DNA of 64,000 bases from Lepidostoma basale (Eukaryota; Arthropoda; Insecta; Trichoptera; Lepidostomatidae). Under the pieces are notes generated by a model that saw only the letters and a list, made by a program, of their open reading frames with translations, was not told the DNA's origin and made no database searches. The stretch covers positions 124,001 through 188,000 of the forward strand of contig JAHDVF020001050.1 in the NCBI GenBank assembly GCA_022606425.2. The letters run 5' to 3'. Below are positions 51,690-63,596 of this stretch, piece after piece. The translations under genes were made by a program, and so were the position numbers. How positions within the stretch are numbered: the stretch's first letter is position 1; each line of letters starts with the position of its first letter.

Positions 51690-52545
51690 AATAATTTAAT
51701 AATTAATATAAATGAAAACATCTGTCTTCAAGGAGTTTTATTATATGAGGGTTTTGGAAAATTCTGTCCGTTTTACAACATATTTCTCTGGTTGCTTCAA
51801 ACTTTCAATCTGGCAGCCATTTTTTTTAGTAAGCCTGAGCATCTATCAAATAAGTTCAGTTCGCACATGTTTGTCATTCTCACAACAACATTTGTTTTAT
51901 CGCTCATTAAAATGTCGACTTTCGTGGTAAAAGAGAAGCTTTTTCGGGAAGTTCTGCTGTTTAGTTTTAATTAAAAAAAGAGTGCAGCGGAAGCGCATAA
52001 GATACTTCTGGAAGTTTATGGCGATCATGCCCTATCGGATAAATTATGCAGATAATGGTTAAGATGCTTCAAAGCTGGTGATTTTAGCATTTACGATAAA
52101 GATCACCCAGGAAGACTGAAAAATGAACTTCTCAAACCTAGTGAAAAGGTCTCGGGGGAAGTCTACCGGTGACAACTAATGCGATTAAAGCAGACACTGA
52201 CTAAAAACAACCGGAATGAGGCAACAGGCACATCAAGCTGATTCTTCAACACGAAAACGCTCGACCTCAAATTGCAATCACGGTCAAAAACTACATACAG
52301 GAGGTGGGTTAGGAAATTCCATCGCACCCGCCTTCACCAGACTTGGAACCATCGGACTACCACTTATTCAGATCCATGACGCATGCCTTAGAAGAGCAGC
52401 ACTTTTATTCATATGCAGATGTCAAGAATTAGGTCGATGCCTAGATGAAAGATTCATCTATTGTCATAATGATGAAAAAGTAATGACTAACGATGGATAT
52501 ATTTTTTATTTTACTTAAATAAATGCGATTTTCATACAAAAAACG
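51690..52545 (+). mobile_element. Mariner relic, several frame breaks
   Basis: Plus-strand pieces in order: KMSTFVVKEKLFREVLLF, KSAAEAHKILLEVYGDHALS, WLRCFKAGDFSIYDKDHPGR, then (after a gap) RPQIAITVKNYIQEVG, PSPDLEPSDYHLFRSMTHAL and EEQHFYSYADVK. These are the N-terminal helix-turn-helix region and the C-terminal part with the PSPDLxPSDYHLF box. The middle, with the first catalytic Asp, is missing, and stops and frameshifts are frequent. A second copy of the leader (AAATGAAAAC...AGGAGTTTTA) starts at about 52678. Confidence 0.85.
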
Positions 52546-54085
52546 GATCGTTCTTGCGGAAACACCCAAAATTTGAAATGGAATGACATCTTACGCTCCT
52601 CTAAGGTATTATCAAATATTTATCGTTTCTACAATGATGACTTAAAATGATGTAAAACTCCATATTAAATAATTAATTAAAATGAAAACGTCGGTCTTCT
52701 AGGAGTTTTAAAGATTCATATGGAATGTTCCCATCGGTCGTTTTCTAGAAGTTTGTGGTTTCGATTTATTACGGTATTCGTCTTACAAGGATTTTTGATA
52801 ATGTTACAGCAATTATCATATATTCTACTAAGGCAAATTATGTTATTCCCATAAAATAAAATAAAACTGTTAGAAAAGAATAGTTACTTATATTTACATG
52901 GTTCACGCATCATGTCGTCAGCATTTTTCATAAGTTCCTTTGCTAAAATTAGTTAAGCTAGTCGGTGTATGTTCAAGTCGTATTGATATATTGTAGTTTT
53001 TTTTTATTATTATATCAGACGTCATGCATATGAGTAGCTGAATGTAATTGATATTGTTTTAAAAGCTTTAAGTGCCGGATGATATTAGTATGAGGGCCGT
53101 CAATCCTTTTCGAAACGAAAACCAAATAAAATGAAGGATATTATGAAAAATATCGTAAAAAAACCTTATTATCTTGCATAAAACCCAACAGAAATAGAGA
53201 ATACAATTTAAAAACTAAAAGTAACTTATTTTTGTGCAGTTCACAATAAAAAGTTACAGAGACATGTAAATCTCTGTAAAATGGATAATATCAATAAATT
53301 GTAATATCGTAGTATTTATTCATCATCCCAATAGATGTCTTTACATATTCCATATTTTAGATAATTCGAATTGTTATTGGAAATTATTTAGAAATAAATA
53401 TAAACTTGAGCGAGTTAACTCGCTCATTTTGTATGGTCGGCCCCACGGGCACGGCAACAGAGAGCGAGTATACCCGCTTTAGGCGCCTAACCGGTTAATG
53501 TAGACTTTATAAAAAAACATTAGCTGCTGCTAATGTTTTTTTTTCCAACTTCCAACTTCCCCACCCCCTGCCAGTGGCACACAGACGAGACATTAGGCTC
53601 GAGATCAATTATGTATTATTATAATCAGATTAGTGTTCGATAAATACATTGCTACGCGAGCGACATGTAACGGAGTCGGTTACTGTTTTGACCCGATGCC
53701 GAGTAATGGCCGCTGTTATCGCCCTATTTATAGTTTTATTGTGGTTCCTACCGACGCTCCCCGAATTCCTTACCCCCCTAGAAGGCGCTGCCCTCTCCGC
53801 ACCGAGCACCTCTCAACCAATATTGATTCAACGGCTCAGCACAGTGACACCTGCACGCTGGTCGAGAGATCGCCAATCTCCACAGTGACTTATTTCAACC
53901 GCACAGATTATATTTTTATTTAACTTCATGACATATGTTATAGTGTTTCCAAGATTACTTGACTAAAGACGGACGTCATTTCAGTCAAAGAGTGTGATTT
54001 AAAAATAAAATAGAGTCGCCAGTGTAACGTCATGAATTTAGCGTATATTGATTTTAAACTGAAAGTCATCACTGAAAATAGAAAT
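52546..54085. other. Intergenic DNA, no gene seen
   Basis: Contains a scrap of mariner leader at about 52678-52715 and the hairpin at 53511-53542. A palindromic GAGCGAGTTAACTCGCTC lies near 53410. A GC-richer part at 53560-53890 has two overlapping plus frames (96 and 79 codons) with no recognisable domain. Confidence 0.4.
53511..53542. repeat. Perfect hairpin, 14-bp arms
   Basis: AAAAAAACATTAGC and its exact complement, separated by TGCT. Confidence 0.88.
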
Positions 54086-54089
54086 ATTT

Positions 54090-54480
54090 CCACAGAAGCC
54101 AAGATGGCAGTACATAATTGAGTTCTAGTGCCAGTCCTTATGTATGGATGTGAAACTTGAAGTTAGCAGAACAAAGATTAAAGTAGGATAAATGCCGTAA
54201 AAATGAGATTAGTGTGAAGAATATGCGGGAAAACTATGTATGATAATAATCGTTCGGTAAACAACTTGAATATTATTATTATATTGAGAACTATATAATA
54301 ATAAAATACAGGTTGTATACCGAACGACGAAATCAGGAAAGAATGTATGGAAGATGATTGTATCCTAAGTGAAATTACTTGGATGGTTTGGACATATGAA
54401 ACAAGTGAATGAGACAAGGATGGTTAAAAGTTGTACAAAAGTTAAAAGTTGGTTGGTTAAAAGATGTACATAAGAATAGT
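54090..54480 (+). mobile_element. LINE-A fragment, heavily decayed
   Basis: Plus strand: AKMAVHN-like start near 54102, PVLMYGCET, RLSRICGKTMYD and VWFGHMKQVNETRMVKS, with frame breaks. A small insertion near 54250-54310 splits the copy. No tail. Confidence 0.7.
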
Positions 54481-54727
54481 TAAAAAGTTATCTGTTGAGA
54501 ACGACATGCTTCGTTTTCCCATAAATTATAATAAAACTTCTAGAAAACAGATTATTCCATTCATAATAACGAAGAATCATAGTTATATAACGTACTATAA
54601 TCAATAGTGGGGCTCGTGTGTCCTGAAAATAGTTTGTAATAATCCACAATTTAGTAATTGTAAATTATAAAATTTCTGGAAAAATACTATTCGATCGGAT
54701 ATACAAATTATAATATATAAATTTTAG

Positions 54728-55260
54728 TTTAAGCTAACTAACTAACTAACCATCACGCCGTCTCCCCGAAGGGGTAAGCAGAAATAATGGACTGCCACAC
54801 TTTTCTTTCTTGACATATTTCTCTCGCTTTCCTCAACGTTCATACATCGTGTCATGCAGGTACGTCGATTTCTTTGACTCCTCACATGGCCGACATTCAA
54901 TATTTGATTTATTTAATCGTGCCACGTTTTCCTCGGTCTTCCTCTATTTCTGGTTCCATTTACATCGTTAACACATAATTTTTTAACCATTCTTTCTTTC
55001 CATATGTCCAAAACATCTTAATGATCCGTTCATTAACTTGTTCATAACACCATCATTCGCACCGCATTCACTTCTTATATTTTCATTTGACACTCTATCA
55101 TACACAGAGTATCCACACATTCATCTAAGAGATCTCATTTCTACTGCATTTATTCTGCTTTCATACTTCTTTGCAAGTTCCGTGCTTCCATTTTCAAATT
55201 TTAGTTTACCGTCCTCAAATATGGTTGAATCTTCATTCAACTGTTAACATCTGTCGGTTT
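54728..55260 (-). mobile_element. LINE-A 3' fragment (minus)
   Basis: Minus strand: [47 protein letters not shown]-like, [14 protein letters not shown], then the tail and TTAG repeats at 54731-54750. It is very similar to the 23709 copy. Confidence 0.85.
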
Positions 55261-55864
55261 TCAGTTTAGGGATTCTCATCCCTGCAAGGGCTGCGGCAGC
55301 ATGCTAATAAACCCATCTTCGCCCCCGGGGTCCTGTATCCCCGGGGCTCTCTCTGTACTCGCATCTTGGAACTAACCAGCTGAGAACATCCGAGTAATCG
55401 GGTAATAAATATCTCATGCAATCATCTGGCGCTGTTCTACTCGTATATATCAAGAGGCTGATGCAGGCATGAAATTCTTGCCATTTTAACATATTAAATT
55501 GTGTTTAGAAATTGAGTCTACAAAGAAAAGAGTTTCCCTCGAAAATTTACTCCGTCCATTTAGTCTGTAATCGTGATTCTTTGTTACTTCGGAACAATGA
55601 GCGGAGCTTTTTAGATGAATGGAAAAATATTCATTCCTCGGGCAATAACCGCCACAAAAGGTCTGTTTATTGAGAAATTTAAAAATTCCGGAATTACTCG
55701 GTTTTCGCAAATAAATCAAACGCGGTTAAGTTGTCCTTCTGCTGCGATCATTCCAGCCGACTGGAAGTCTCGGGGAATTAGGAACAAATAACTTTAATAT
55801 TCGAGAGAAGAAGAGAGGGCGGATGAAGATATTCGGATTGAATTTCTATTAGCTGGGAAAATAT
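55261..55864. other. Intergenic DNA, no gene seen
   Basis: 55300-55400 has a short GC-rich inverted pair (CCCCGGGGTCC / ATCCCCGGGGC). The rest is single-copy with no coding sign. Confidence 0.4.
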
Positions 55865-56291
55865 GTAATATGGCAATTCTTTTTCTTTTTCTCCCTCAGC
55901 TTATCGCCGTCCACTCCTGGACGAAAGCCTCCTTCATGTCCCTCCATGTCGATCTCTCCTGCGCAGTCTGCATCCATAGCACCCCAGCGTATCGTCCCAG
56001 GTCATCCCTCCACCTCATTTGCGGTCTTCCTATTCTTCTTCTCGTGTCTCTCGGTCTCCAATTAAGCAGTATTTTGGTCCATCTTTCGTCTGCAACTCTA
56101 GCGACATGCCCTGCCCATTTCCATTTTAAAGTCGTCACCTGGTGGATCACGTCTGTGACTCTTGTTTTATCTCTCACCGTTTCGTTCCTGACTCTATCTC
56201 TAAGGGACAGGCCTAGCATGGCTCTCTCCATCGCTCGTTACATGATTCTTAGTCTCTCTGCACTGTGCTTTGTGCTTTGTAATATGGCAAT
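55865..56291 (-). mobile_element. RTE-R LINE fragment with 13-bp target-site duplication
   Basis: The minus-strand frame of 111 codons reads ERAMLGLSLRDRVRNETVRD, VTTLKWKWAGHVARVADERW, DTRRRIGRPQMRWRDDLGRY and MKEAFVQEWTAIS. This is the C-terminal end of an RTE-like ORF, followed by a purine-rich tail (GAGAAAAAGAAAAAGA). GTAATATGGCAAT flanks both sides (55865-55877 and 56279-56291), so the insertion is clean. Confidence 0.92.
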
Positions 56292-57404
56292 AAGCTCGCC
56301 GAATTTTCCTTGCACACATTCCATCAAAAAACACCCGAGCGCTCTAATAGAATGAAATTTAAAATAAAATGTTAAGGATTTAGAATTTCATATAATTTAT
56401 TCATGGTGGTTGTCCGTGTAAATAATGTACCGAGGATTTAGATGGAGATAGAGACACATTTCATCAGCGCAGGACGTTTCTAGAAACTGACTTAATCCTC
56501 AATAAGCTAGACTTCACAAAGAAAGGAAGGCGCTGCTTTATCTCGCGAATATTTTGATAAATCTAGGGACATCAGTGTGCCAGCAGTATACTCTTTCACC
56601 AATCACAGAATCATTATGCAAAAGTATTGTCATATATCTTAAGAGTGAATCTTCAAAATTAACAATAAAAATAATAAATTACAGTATAATTAAATGAATC
56701 CGAGTTTAAATAATAATTATATAAAACAATGTTTTTTAGAGAGTGCATTCGTTATCCGAGAGACAAATGCATTACATTTCAAATGATCCACAAGAAAGTA
56801 ATTTTTGAACCTTTTTTCTTTGTAAAATTAACTGCATTCTGTTATATTATAATATCGGTCTGAATTGAATATGATTTTAATAATTGCTTGGATTTTACCG
56901 ATCAATAACCGGTTTGGATATGGACCGTATCAACAATTTTTGCTTACATAAAGGTGGCCATATATCATATTATATAACTAGATAGATGGCTATCAGTAAA
57001 ATGAATCTATATTTAGGTAAGCTAAGGTAAAGACCAGAGCCCCTGGTGTGTTTTGTATAAGACATGTATGATAAATATTTATTGCAAAATGTTTTGCCAC
57101 TAAATGCACTATAATAGGTATGTTATACATTTTTCAAATGTTTTCATTGTTTTTGATTAACAAAGTGCTTGTGATTGCGTGACATTGAAACATTATGAAT
57201 ATCTAATCAATTCGATTTACTTACGCTTTCGCATTACTCGTACATGCTATTATTTTAGCCCTATTCGGGAGTTTAAAGAATACCATTTGGAAAAAAACAG
57301 ATATTTAAACATCCAAAGCTAGGTGAGGGGATATAAGACTTGTGTCCGTAATATAATGGTTTACAGCATAGATTCCAGAATCGAAAATAGAAAGAGCTGC
57401 AATA
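56292..57404. other. Intergenic DNA, no gene seen
   Basis: AT-rich single-copy DNA. No repeat, RNA gene or coding frame that I can support. Confidence 0.4.
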
Positions 57405-57970
57405 ATAATAATAACAATTTAGATGATTTATAGAGCTCCATTTTTATGAAATTTTCATCTCAAGGGCGCTGTAGCTCCATTTTATGAACTAGTTGAAGAT
57501 AAACATTTTAGTTAAAATGAACATTTTGGTTCAGAATAAACATTTTGTTAAAAATATAAAAATTGATTAAAATGAACATTTTGTTAAAAATAAACATTTT
57601 TGTAAAAAATAAACATTCAGTTGAAAATAGACGTTTTTTCTAAAAATAAACATTTTGTCAAAATAAACATTTAGTTAAAATAAACATTTTGTTAAAAACC
57701 AACATTTTGTTACAGATAAACATTTTGTTAAAAACCAACATTTTGTTACAGATAAACATTTTTGTTAAAAATAAAACATTTTAGTATGGGGCTGCACCTG
57801 ACGCAGTCGGACAACATTTGCATCAGGATAGGACAGTTTGAACAGGTGCGTTTTGAGCCTCGATCTAAAATTTGACGGGTTTTCAATGCACTTTGAGTCT
57901 GCAGGGAGACCGTTCCAGGCCGAGGGAAGGTTCGACTCAAGGAAGCAAACCTCAAAGACGACCTCTTAAA
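57405..57970 (-). mobile_element. LINE-L3 copy: ORF2 end, tandem array, 3' tail
   Basis: The minus strand reads ESNLPSAWNGLPADSKCIEN, NFRSRLKTHLFKLSYPDANV (57955-57790), a CR1-like ORF2 C-terminus. The tandem array at 57505-57785 follows. The end (GCGCCCTTGAGATGAAAATT, then TTATTATTATT) is at 57500-57405. So the array sits inside the 3' region of the element. Confidence 0.65.
57505..57785. repeat. Degenerate tandem array of about 19-bp units
   Basis: About 14 copies of a unit like AAATAAACATTTTGTTAAA, with units of 17-25 bp and substitutions such as ACCAACATTTTG and ACAGATAAACA. The last few units form a higher-order duplication. Confidence 0.92.
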
Positions 57971-58107
57971 AGATGGCTACAGCTGGCAGTCCACTTCTCA
58001 AGCGACGCAGAGAATAACAGGCCGAAGAGTCTATACCGCAAAGAAGAAGAACGAGAAGATAATTGCTGTATTTATAAAATTAACAGAATTTTTTGAATGC
58101 CACTATT

Positions 58108-58605
58108 TAATTATCAAATCAAATCAAATCAGTTTATTTCATCAACAGATATTACACAATTTATTTTTAAGGCATCTATTGAGAACAGGTAAAATAATAT
58201 GTTGTGTATAGTATACTACCAGAAACGCATGAGAGATGGTTCAACATTAGGAAGACAGAATACTCTCGAATATGAAAGACGTCGACCTCCGAGGAGACCG
58301 CGTTCAGCAGATTAATTGCTTGCTCTTCCCACCGGTGCCATCAGAGGCAGGTTGGTTCTGGCGGCCGGTAGATAAAACAATCTATGCTGTCGCTGTCGGA
58401 GATATCTATCAGGGACAAAAAGCCTAACACCCTCCAGCACGGCCGAGTTCTCGAAACATCCCCGGAGTAATCTAAAGAAATGGGTTTTGAGATGCCCATA
58501 TCTTCGAAGCTGCAGAGAGTTGGCCCCAAGCATTCCCAAAAGAAATGCTGTGGGATTATGGTTCGGTTCATCCACGAGTGAAGCGGCAATACTCCGGGAG
58601 ATGGT
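58108..58605 (-). mobile_element. LINE-J ORF2 C-terminus and 3' end
   Basis: Minus strand: NPTAFLLGMLGANSLQLRRY, GHLKTHFFRLLRGCFENSA, RLFVPDRYLRQRQHRLFYLP, ARTNLPLMAPVGRA. After a frame break come the end of ORF2 and AACTGATTTGATTTGATTTG. Confidence 0.87.
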
Positions 58606-58980
58606 GAAGCACCATTAACCAAATGACTTTTCAAGGCATCACATTTGCTTGTCCATTTCCACCGCGCCACCTCATCAAACGTTCCGCAATTCACGGCCCT
58701 CCCCCGCCTCGAGGCTTCGCCTTTTTTTATAAATAACCGTATTTTTTTCCAATTCGCCGCATTGTGTCCCGCCAAAAATGGGAAATAAAGTGACCCGCGC
58801 CTTACATTTGGCGGGAATACTCGGAAAGTTAATTGAAATATAGAACCTGCGCGCTACTTTCCATACAAATACTTGGAACGGCGTGATTGTGGTTCTCGTG
58901 TGGCGGACAATGTCGTCTGAGGTCATTATATTGACATTTGTGGAACTGGCGTTTTTATTATACATAAATGCTAACACAAT
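58606..58980. other. GC-richer single-copy block (possible regulatory DNA)
   Basis: It contains ATTTGGCGGGAATA, a match to the E2F consensus TTTSGCGS, and an opposed CCCGCCAAAAATGGG. Open frames are short and overlapping, with no domain. A promoter of an unseen gene, a conserved noncoding element, or chance are all possible. Confidence 0.35.
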
Positions 58981-59059
58981 ACACCATAGTTACAGACATA
59001 ACTAATTAATACACACATCTAAAGCAATACAAATATCTAAGCCTGAAAACTAAAGCCAT

Positions 59060-59510
59060 TGTCTTGTGTTGCTTGTCAGTGACGACATATGGCCTGGAAA
59101 CTTGTCTCTCCTCTGAAACTTACAGAGGATTAATTGTGTTCAGCGAGCAATGGACACGTAGGGTATCAAGCTCCATAGAAATGAGGAGATAAGACGTCGA
59201 ACAAAGGTTACCAATATCGCAGAAAGAACAACAAAGCTATAATGGCAGTGAGTGGGCATGTGGCGAGACAGGATGAGCTCAGATGGTCACCTAGAATCCT
59301 GAAGTGGGGGCCATGGAACAATAGAAGAGGATTAGGAAGATCACAAAAAAGGTGGACCGATGATGATATCCAACTTGCCGGTCGTAGGTGGCAACAGATA
59401 GCCCAAGATAGAAAACGTTGGAAGAGTTTAGCTCTTCTAAGAGCGTCTAATCTCTTACTTATATCCAGCAGTGGAGTACAATTGGCTTAAAAGAAGAAGA
59501 AGAAAGATAT
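59060..59510 (+). mobile_element. RTE-R LINE C-terminal relic
   Basis: Plus strand: VTTYGLETC, then NKAIMAVSGHVARQDELRW, NNRRGLGRSQKRWTDDDIQL, WQQIAQDRKRWKSL, and an AAAAGAAGAAGAAGAAAG tail. A typical RTE ORF end with frame breaks in its first half. Confidence 0.82.
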
Positions 59511-59979
59511 CTGTTTCTTTGATATTCATAAGAACAAAAGAAAAAAAAGTGCGTAATTAAAATCTGACTCGTTCTGGAGTGCCACTATCTTTGTTAGTAG
59601 TTCTATCTTTTCAGGAATTGGAATGTCTTTGTAGATTTTTTATAATAAAAACACTTTGGAGAGGAACAAGTAAGTTCGGAACAGTTTGCTTCCAGCGAGC
59701 AGCTCCGTCTCGTTTCCACTTGTAGCGCGGTGGCTTCAAAGACTTTTAATTTTTCCGGGAATGTAAATCCGTTTCTATTACCTCTACATACATACATACT
59801 ACAGTCCATAGTATCTAGAAATTTTTACAAAAATGTGAAAAATATGCTTCCCATTGTTCAAAAGGAATTATTTACTTTTATACGAAATAATAAATTTTTT
59901 GTACAATATTCAAATGTTACTATTTAACATAACATTTAATAAATCCGTCTTATCCAGCTATCAGGGAAATCTGCAAGGT

Positions 59980-60205
59980 GGGATATATTGTCAGATGATG
60001 CAGACAACGCAGAAGACACTGGCATGCACACGTGGAGATGATGGTTCACTCCAGAATCCCACACGTTCTGATGCATTCATGCAGCATCCTGTTGGCTACC
60101 GTCTTCCCGAAAGATTACTTATAAGATGGAGGCATAGCTGGGAATCAAATTCCTAAGAGAGGCCAGCCTAACAACAGGAATAGACCCAGAGTCTAAAAGG
60201 AGAAG
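59980..60205 (+). mobile_element. RTE-R-like LINE tail
   Basis: Weak matches to an ORF end (KDYL, then MEAELGIKFL-like in a shifted frame), followed by AGGAGAAGAAGAAGAAAT. Mainly recognised by the tail. Confidence 0.45.
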
Positions 60206-61434
60206 AAGAAGAAATAAATCGATATTCATAGCAGTTCTGTCAAATGGAGTTATACCCTTTTCAACTTGATCAGAGTTTCACATGTTTTCAAAATGTATGG
60301 AAAAAATTATTTATGGTTCTTCTAAAATAAGAAAGTACATATATAAATTTATGTGTAACCATGGAATTTTAAAACAACTATGTCTATGTTCCACTTTAAT
60401 TTATTTAAGATATTTATACAATCAAAAAATTAACCACGACATGTTTCGGAGAGTGTAAATATATAAAGAAATTAATATTTTTATTATTTAAATTATTTAA
60501 TAAATTAAATTGGAACATTAAGAGCGTTGTTGTTCAATTCCAAGGTTATTCCAAACAATGGAATTCCACAGTATTAACGCCTTAACTTTCGATAAAGTAA
60601 TTTGTGTTTTCAATCAAAATTGCTTCTTGGGATATAATTTTGATTGTTTTAGTTACTAACAAATTTATTTAAAAATCGTGCGGAATCATTAAATAGGGAT
60701 CTGCTCTTGAGGTTGTGAAGACAAGAAACGTTTCTTTTAGTGGGAATCTCGAGTTATTTAAGAAGTAAGTAGCCCTGCGACCCGAACATCTGCCAAGTAC
60801 GTACTTGCGGGAAATGAATATTCCTCTCCTCCTACCGGCCAGCCCTATAGCGGGAGCTCTGCAGGGCGGTGCGTGTTCAAATTCAATTCTTTCACACCAA
60901 CCGTAGGTCAAAGACACCGAGGGATGGATGAGAAAAACGTTAAGCCGTATTTATGGTTCGATACGAAAATACGACATTAGAGAAGGGGGTTCTCACCACA
61001 TACCTGAGGCTGTTATAGGGCACAGCGTCGCCCTTTCGTCAGCCTCGCTCATGCACTTCCTAGGCCTGTTCCCCATCCATCCGGGGTTTACATTTAATAT
61101 ATATCAATCGCAAGAGGATGCCTTTATTAAAAAAAAAAATCCACCTTCTATATCTCGCTCACTTACACATGTAAACTTACACTATATTTCTTATAGCTTA
61201 CTAACTAACTCGAGCTTCCTCTGGATTCATACTAGTATATAATAACATGCACTGCTTAGGCGGGTTAATCCAGTTTAATAGAACTGGAATTTCGTCATTC
61301 TTCTATTCTCTATTAGCTATAACACTGATTGTAATGTCAGTGGTCCTATTACCCTGGGGTTCGCGGGGTCGAGCTGGACTTGACAGTAGTCTGCTGGTTT
61401 CATTGTAACAACGCGCATTATAGAGGCATTCTTA
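60206..61434. other. Intergenic DNA, no gene seen
   Basis: Single-copy DNA. 60770-61090 is GC-richer and has short frames on both strands without recognisable domains. No repeats seen. Confidence 0.4.
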
Positions 61435-61885
61435 TTCATTTGTGTGCAACCTCCCAGTACTGACATACGGGCTGGAAACAGTTACGTTCACAAAAAGAAC
61501 CGTACAGAAACTCCAAGTGACCCAGCGGTCGATGGAGAGAAAGATGTCGAACATCAGTCTGCGAGACAGGAAACGAAATGAATGGATCAGAGATAGGACC
61601 AAAGTTGACGATGTAGCGTGCAAAATAACCTCGTTGAAGTGCAATTGGGCCGGCCATATAGCGAGGATAACAGGAGATCGGTAGACCAGACGCACCCTGA
61701 AGTGGCGACCGAGAACCGGCCACAGAAATCCTGACAGACCATAAGCAATATGGTCTGATTACATCAAGAGAGTTGCAGGAGGTCAACGGCAGAGATCGGC
61801 GTGAGATAGGGAGTTGTGGAAGTCTGGAAGGGAGGCCCATGTCCAACACTGGACGACTAAAGGCTAATTATGATGATAAAAGTAT
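61435..61885 (+). mobile_element. RTE-R LINE C-terminal relic
   Basis: Plus strand: LPVLTYGLETVTFTKR, RSMERKMSNISLRDRKRNEW, DVACKITSLKCNWAGHIARI, then after a stop RTLKWRPRTGHRNPDRP and REAHVQHWTTKG. It belongs with the copy at 55865, with one in-frame stop and a frameshift. Confidence 0.88.
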
Positions 61886-62589
61886 TTTGTGATATAAAAG
61901 TACGCATAGCTCCGAGAGAATATAAATATTTGTATTAATATCGGGAAATGGAAAATGGCGTACTGTCACTGCGGGATATTCCCCGCACAGCGGCCCACAG
62001 CATCTTATGTTTATAATATTAATAAGAGACCAGCGGGAAGTACATATGATATGATATTAGGTCATATTGAAAACATATGCTACCACCATAGACACGCCTG
62101 GAAAGCTTTTCTTATACATATTTGTATGTTGGCGTCGCGGTACGAACAAATGTACTATCTCAGGTACGATTCTCAGTCTACAACAACATATTTTATACAT
62201 CCTTTATTATGATTTATTGATATTTTCATTAATAAAATATCAAATATTATCATTTTTGATTCTCATCAAATACATAAAACTAGCTAAAGTAAAATTTCGT
62301 TATTACGAAAGTAGGACTTGGCCAGCATGAAGTCAGTAGGTACTCGTTGAATTAGGAATATAAAAAATAGTTCGTTTAAATTTATATCTATACAATTTTA
62401 GTAAATCTTAATTGAGAAATATTTTTTGCATGCCCTAAATGGCGAGAAGAACGAACCAGTTGATCCTTGACCAGATGGGCATCGTAGCAATACTCTCAAG
62501 TGCTTTTAGAGTGTTAAAAACAGTTGGTTACGTAGCCTGGATAGATCAGGACAATCATTAATAGGTTATCATAACTGACCTCTGTACAT
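61886..62589. other. Intergenic DNA, no gene seen
   Basis: AT-rich. Two overlapping plus frames of 85 and 87 codons (61955-62330) show no domain or composition that supports a gene. Confidence 0.4.
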
Positions 62590-62690
62590 CCACATTCACA
62601 AAATAAATCTTAAATTGTGTATCTACTTCAAACAAACAACAAAAATAATTGAAAGAGGCATTGCAACGCATGCCGGGCAGCTATAGTATA
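62590..62690 (+). mobile_element. Helitron-like 3' end, decayed
   Basis: AAATTGTGTATCTACTTCAA, AATAATTGAAAGAGGCATTG, CAACGCATGCCGGGCAGCTA. It matches 63786-63878 closely, but the final CTAG has become CTATAG. Confidence 0.6.
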
Positions 62691-62694
62691 AAAT

Positions 62695-63400
62695 AAAACA
62701 ATATGAAATCGTGAAAACCAAATTTCGGAATTCGACGTTTGAGTTGAAATATATATTTTTTCAATGGAGAAATCCCAAATTCTCCGTACAAAATTAAGTT
62801 TTGAAAATATATGGTATCAGGAGTTTATGGCGTGCTAAGAGGTATCGGATGTTAAAATAAATATATTAATAATTTTCATAAAAACTTGATACTTTTCGTT
62901 TCTTTCATACATATGAGAGTGAGCAAGATAAGTAGCAATTGGGATTTCATGCTTCAAACTGCCGATATTTCTTCTTGGCCATTCTGCTATCCTGATACTA
63001 AGATTTCATTTTAAAACTTTTTGTATGGAGAAATTATGCGTTTTTCAAATTTATTAAAGTAAAAATAAATTATAAAATCGTTAAAACTAAATTTCGGAAT
63101 TCGAAGTTTGAGTTAATTTTTTTTTCAATGAGAAATTACGGATTGACCGTACAAATTTATTTTTTGAAAATATTAAGCACCAGGAGTTCATAGCGTGCTA
63201 GGAGGTATCGGACGTTAAAACTTATCAATAATTTTACATCAAAAATACCTATGATATTTTTCGTTTCTTTCATACATACTCGTATGAGAGTGAGCAAAAT
63301 AAGAAGCATTTGGGATTTCATTCTTCAAACTACCCACATTTCTTTTTGGCCATTCTGCAATCCTGATACTAAGATTTCATTTTAAAACTTTTTGAAGGGA
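62695..63400. repeat. Diverged tandem duplication, two units of about 340 bp
   Basis: Unit 1 (about 62695-63035) and unit 2 (about 63055-63400) share AAATTTCGGAATTCGA, GGCGTGCTA/AGCGTGCTA with GAGGTATCGGA, TTTTCGTTTCTTTCATACAT, GGCCATTCTGC and ATCCTGATACTAAGATTTC. Small indels separate them. Noncoding; probably part of a Helitron or another non-autonomous element, as Helitron-like ends lie on both sides. Confidence 0.85.
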
Positions 63401-63596
63401 GGAGAGGCGGCAGAAGAAAAACGTTCCTTATCAATTTTCTATTCGCTCTTAAATTGGAACGGCGGAAATATTAGAAATATTGTATACCCCAAAGCACTCA
63501 TGTGAACTTTTTCAAATTTGATTTACGAAACAAACAAAAAATTCATTGATATTTATTTATTTTGTACATGTAAATGTGTCTGTTTTGTTTATGTGT

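Noticed and set aside
57505..57785. CRISPR-like array
   Set aside because: Units are contiguous without unique spacers, and the DNA is eukaryotic; it is a degenerate minisatellite.
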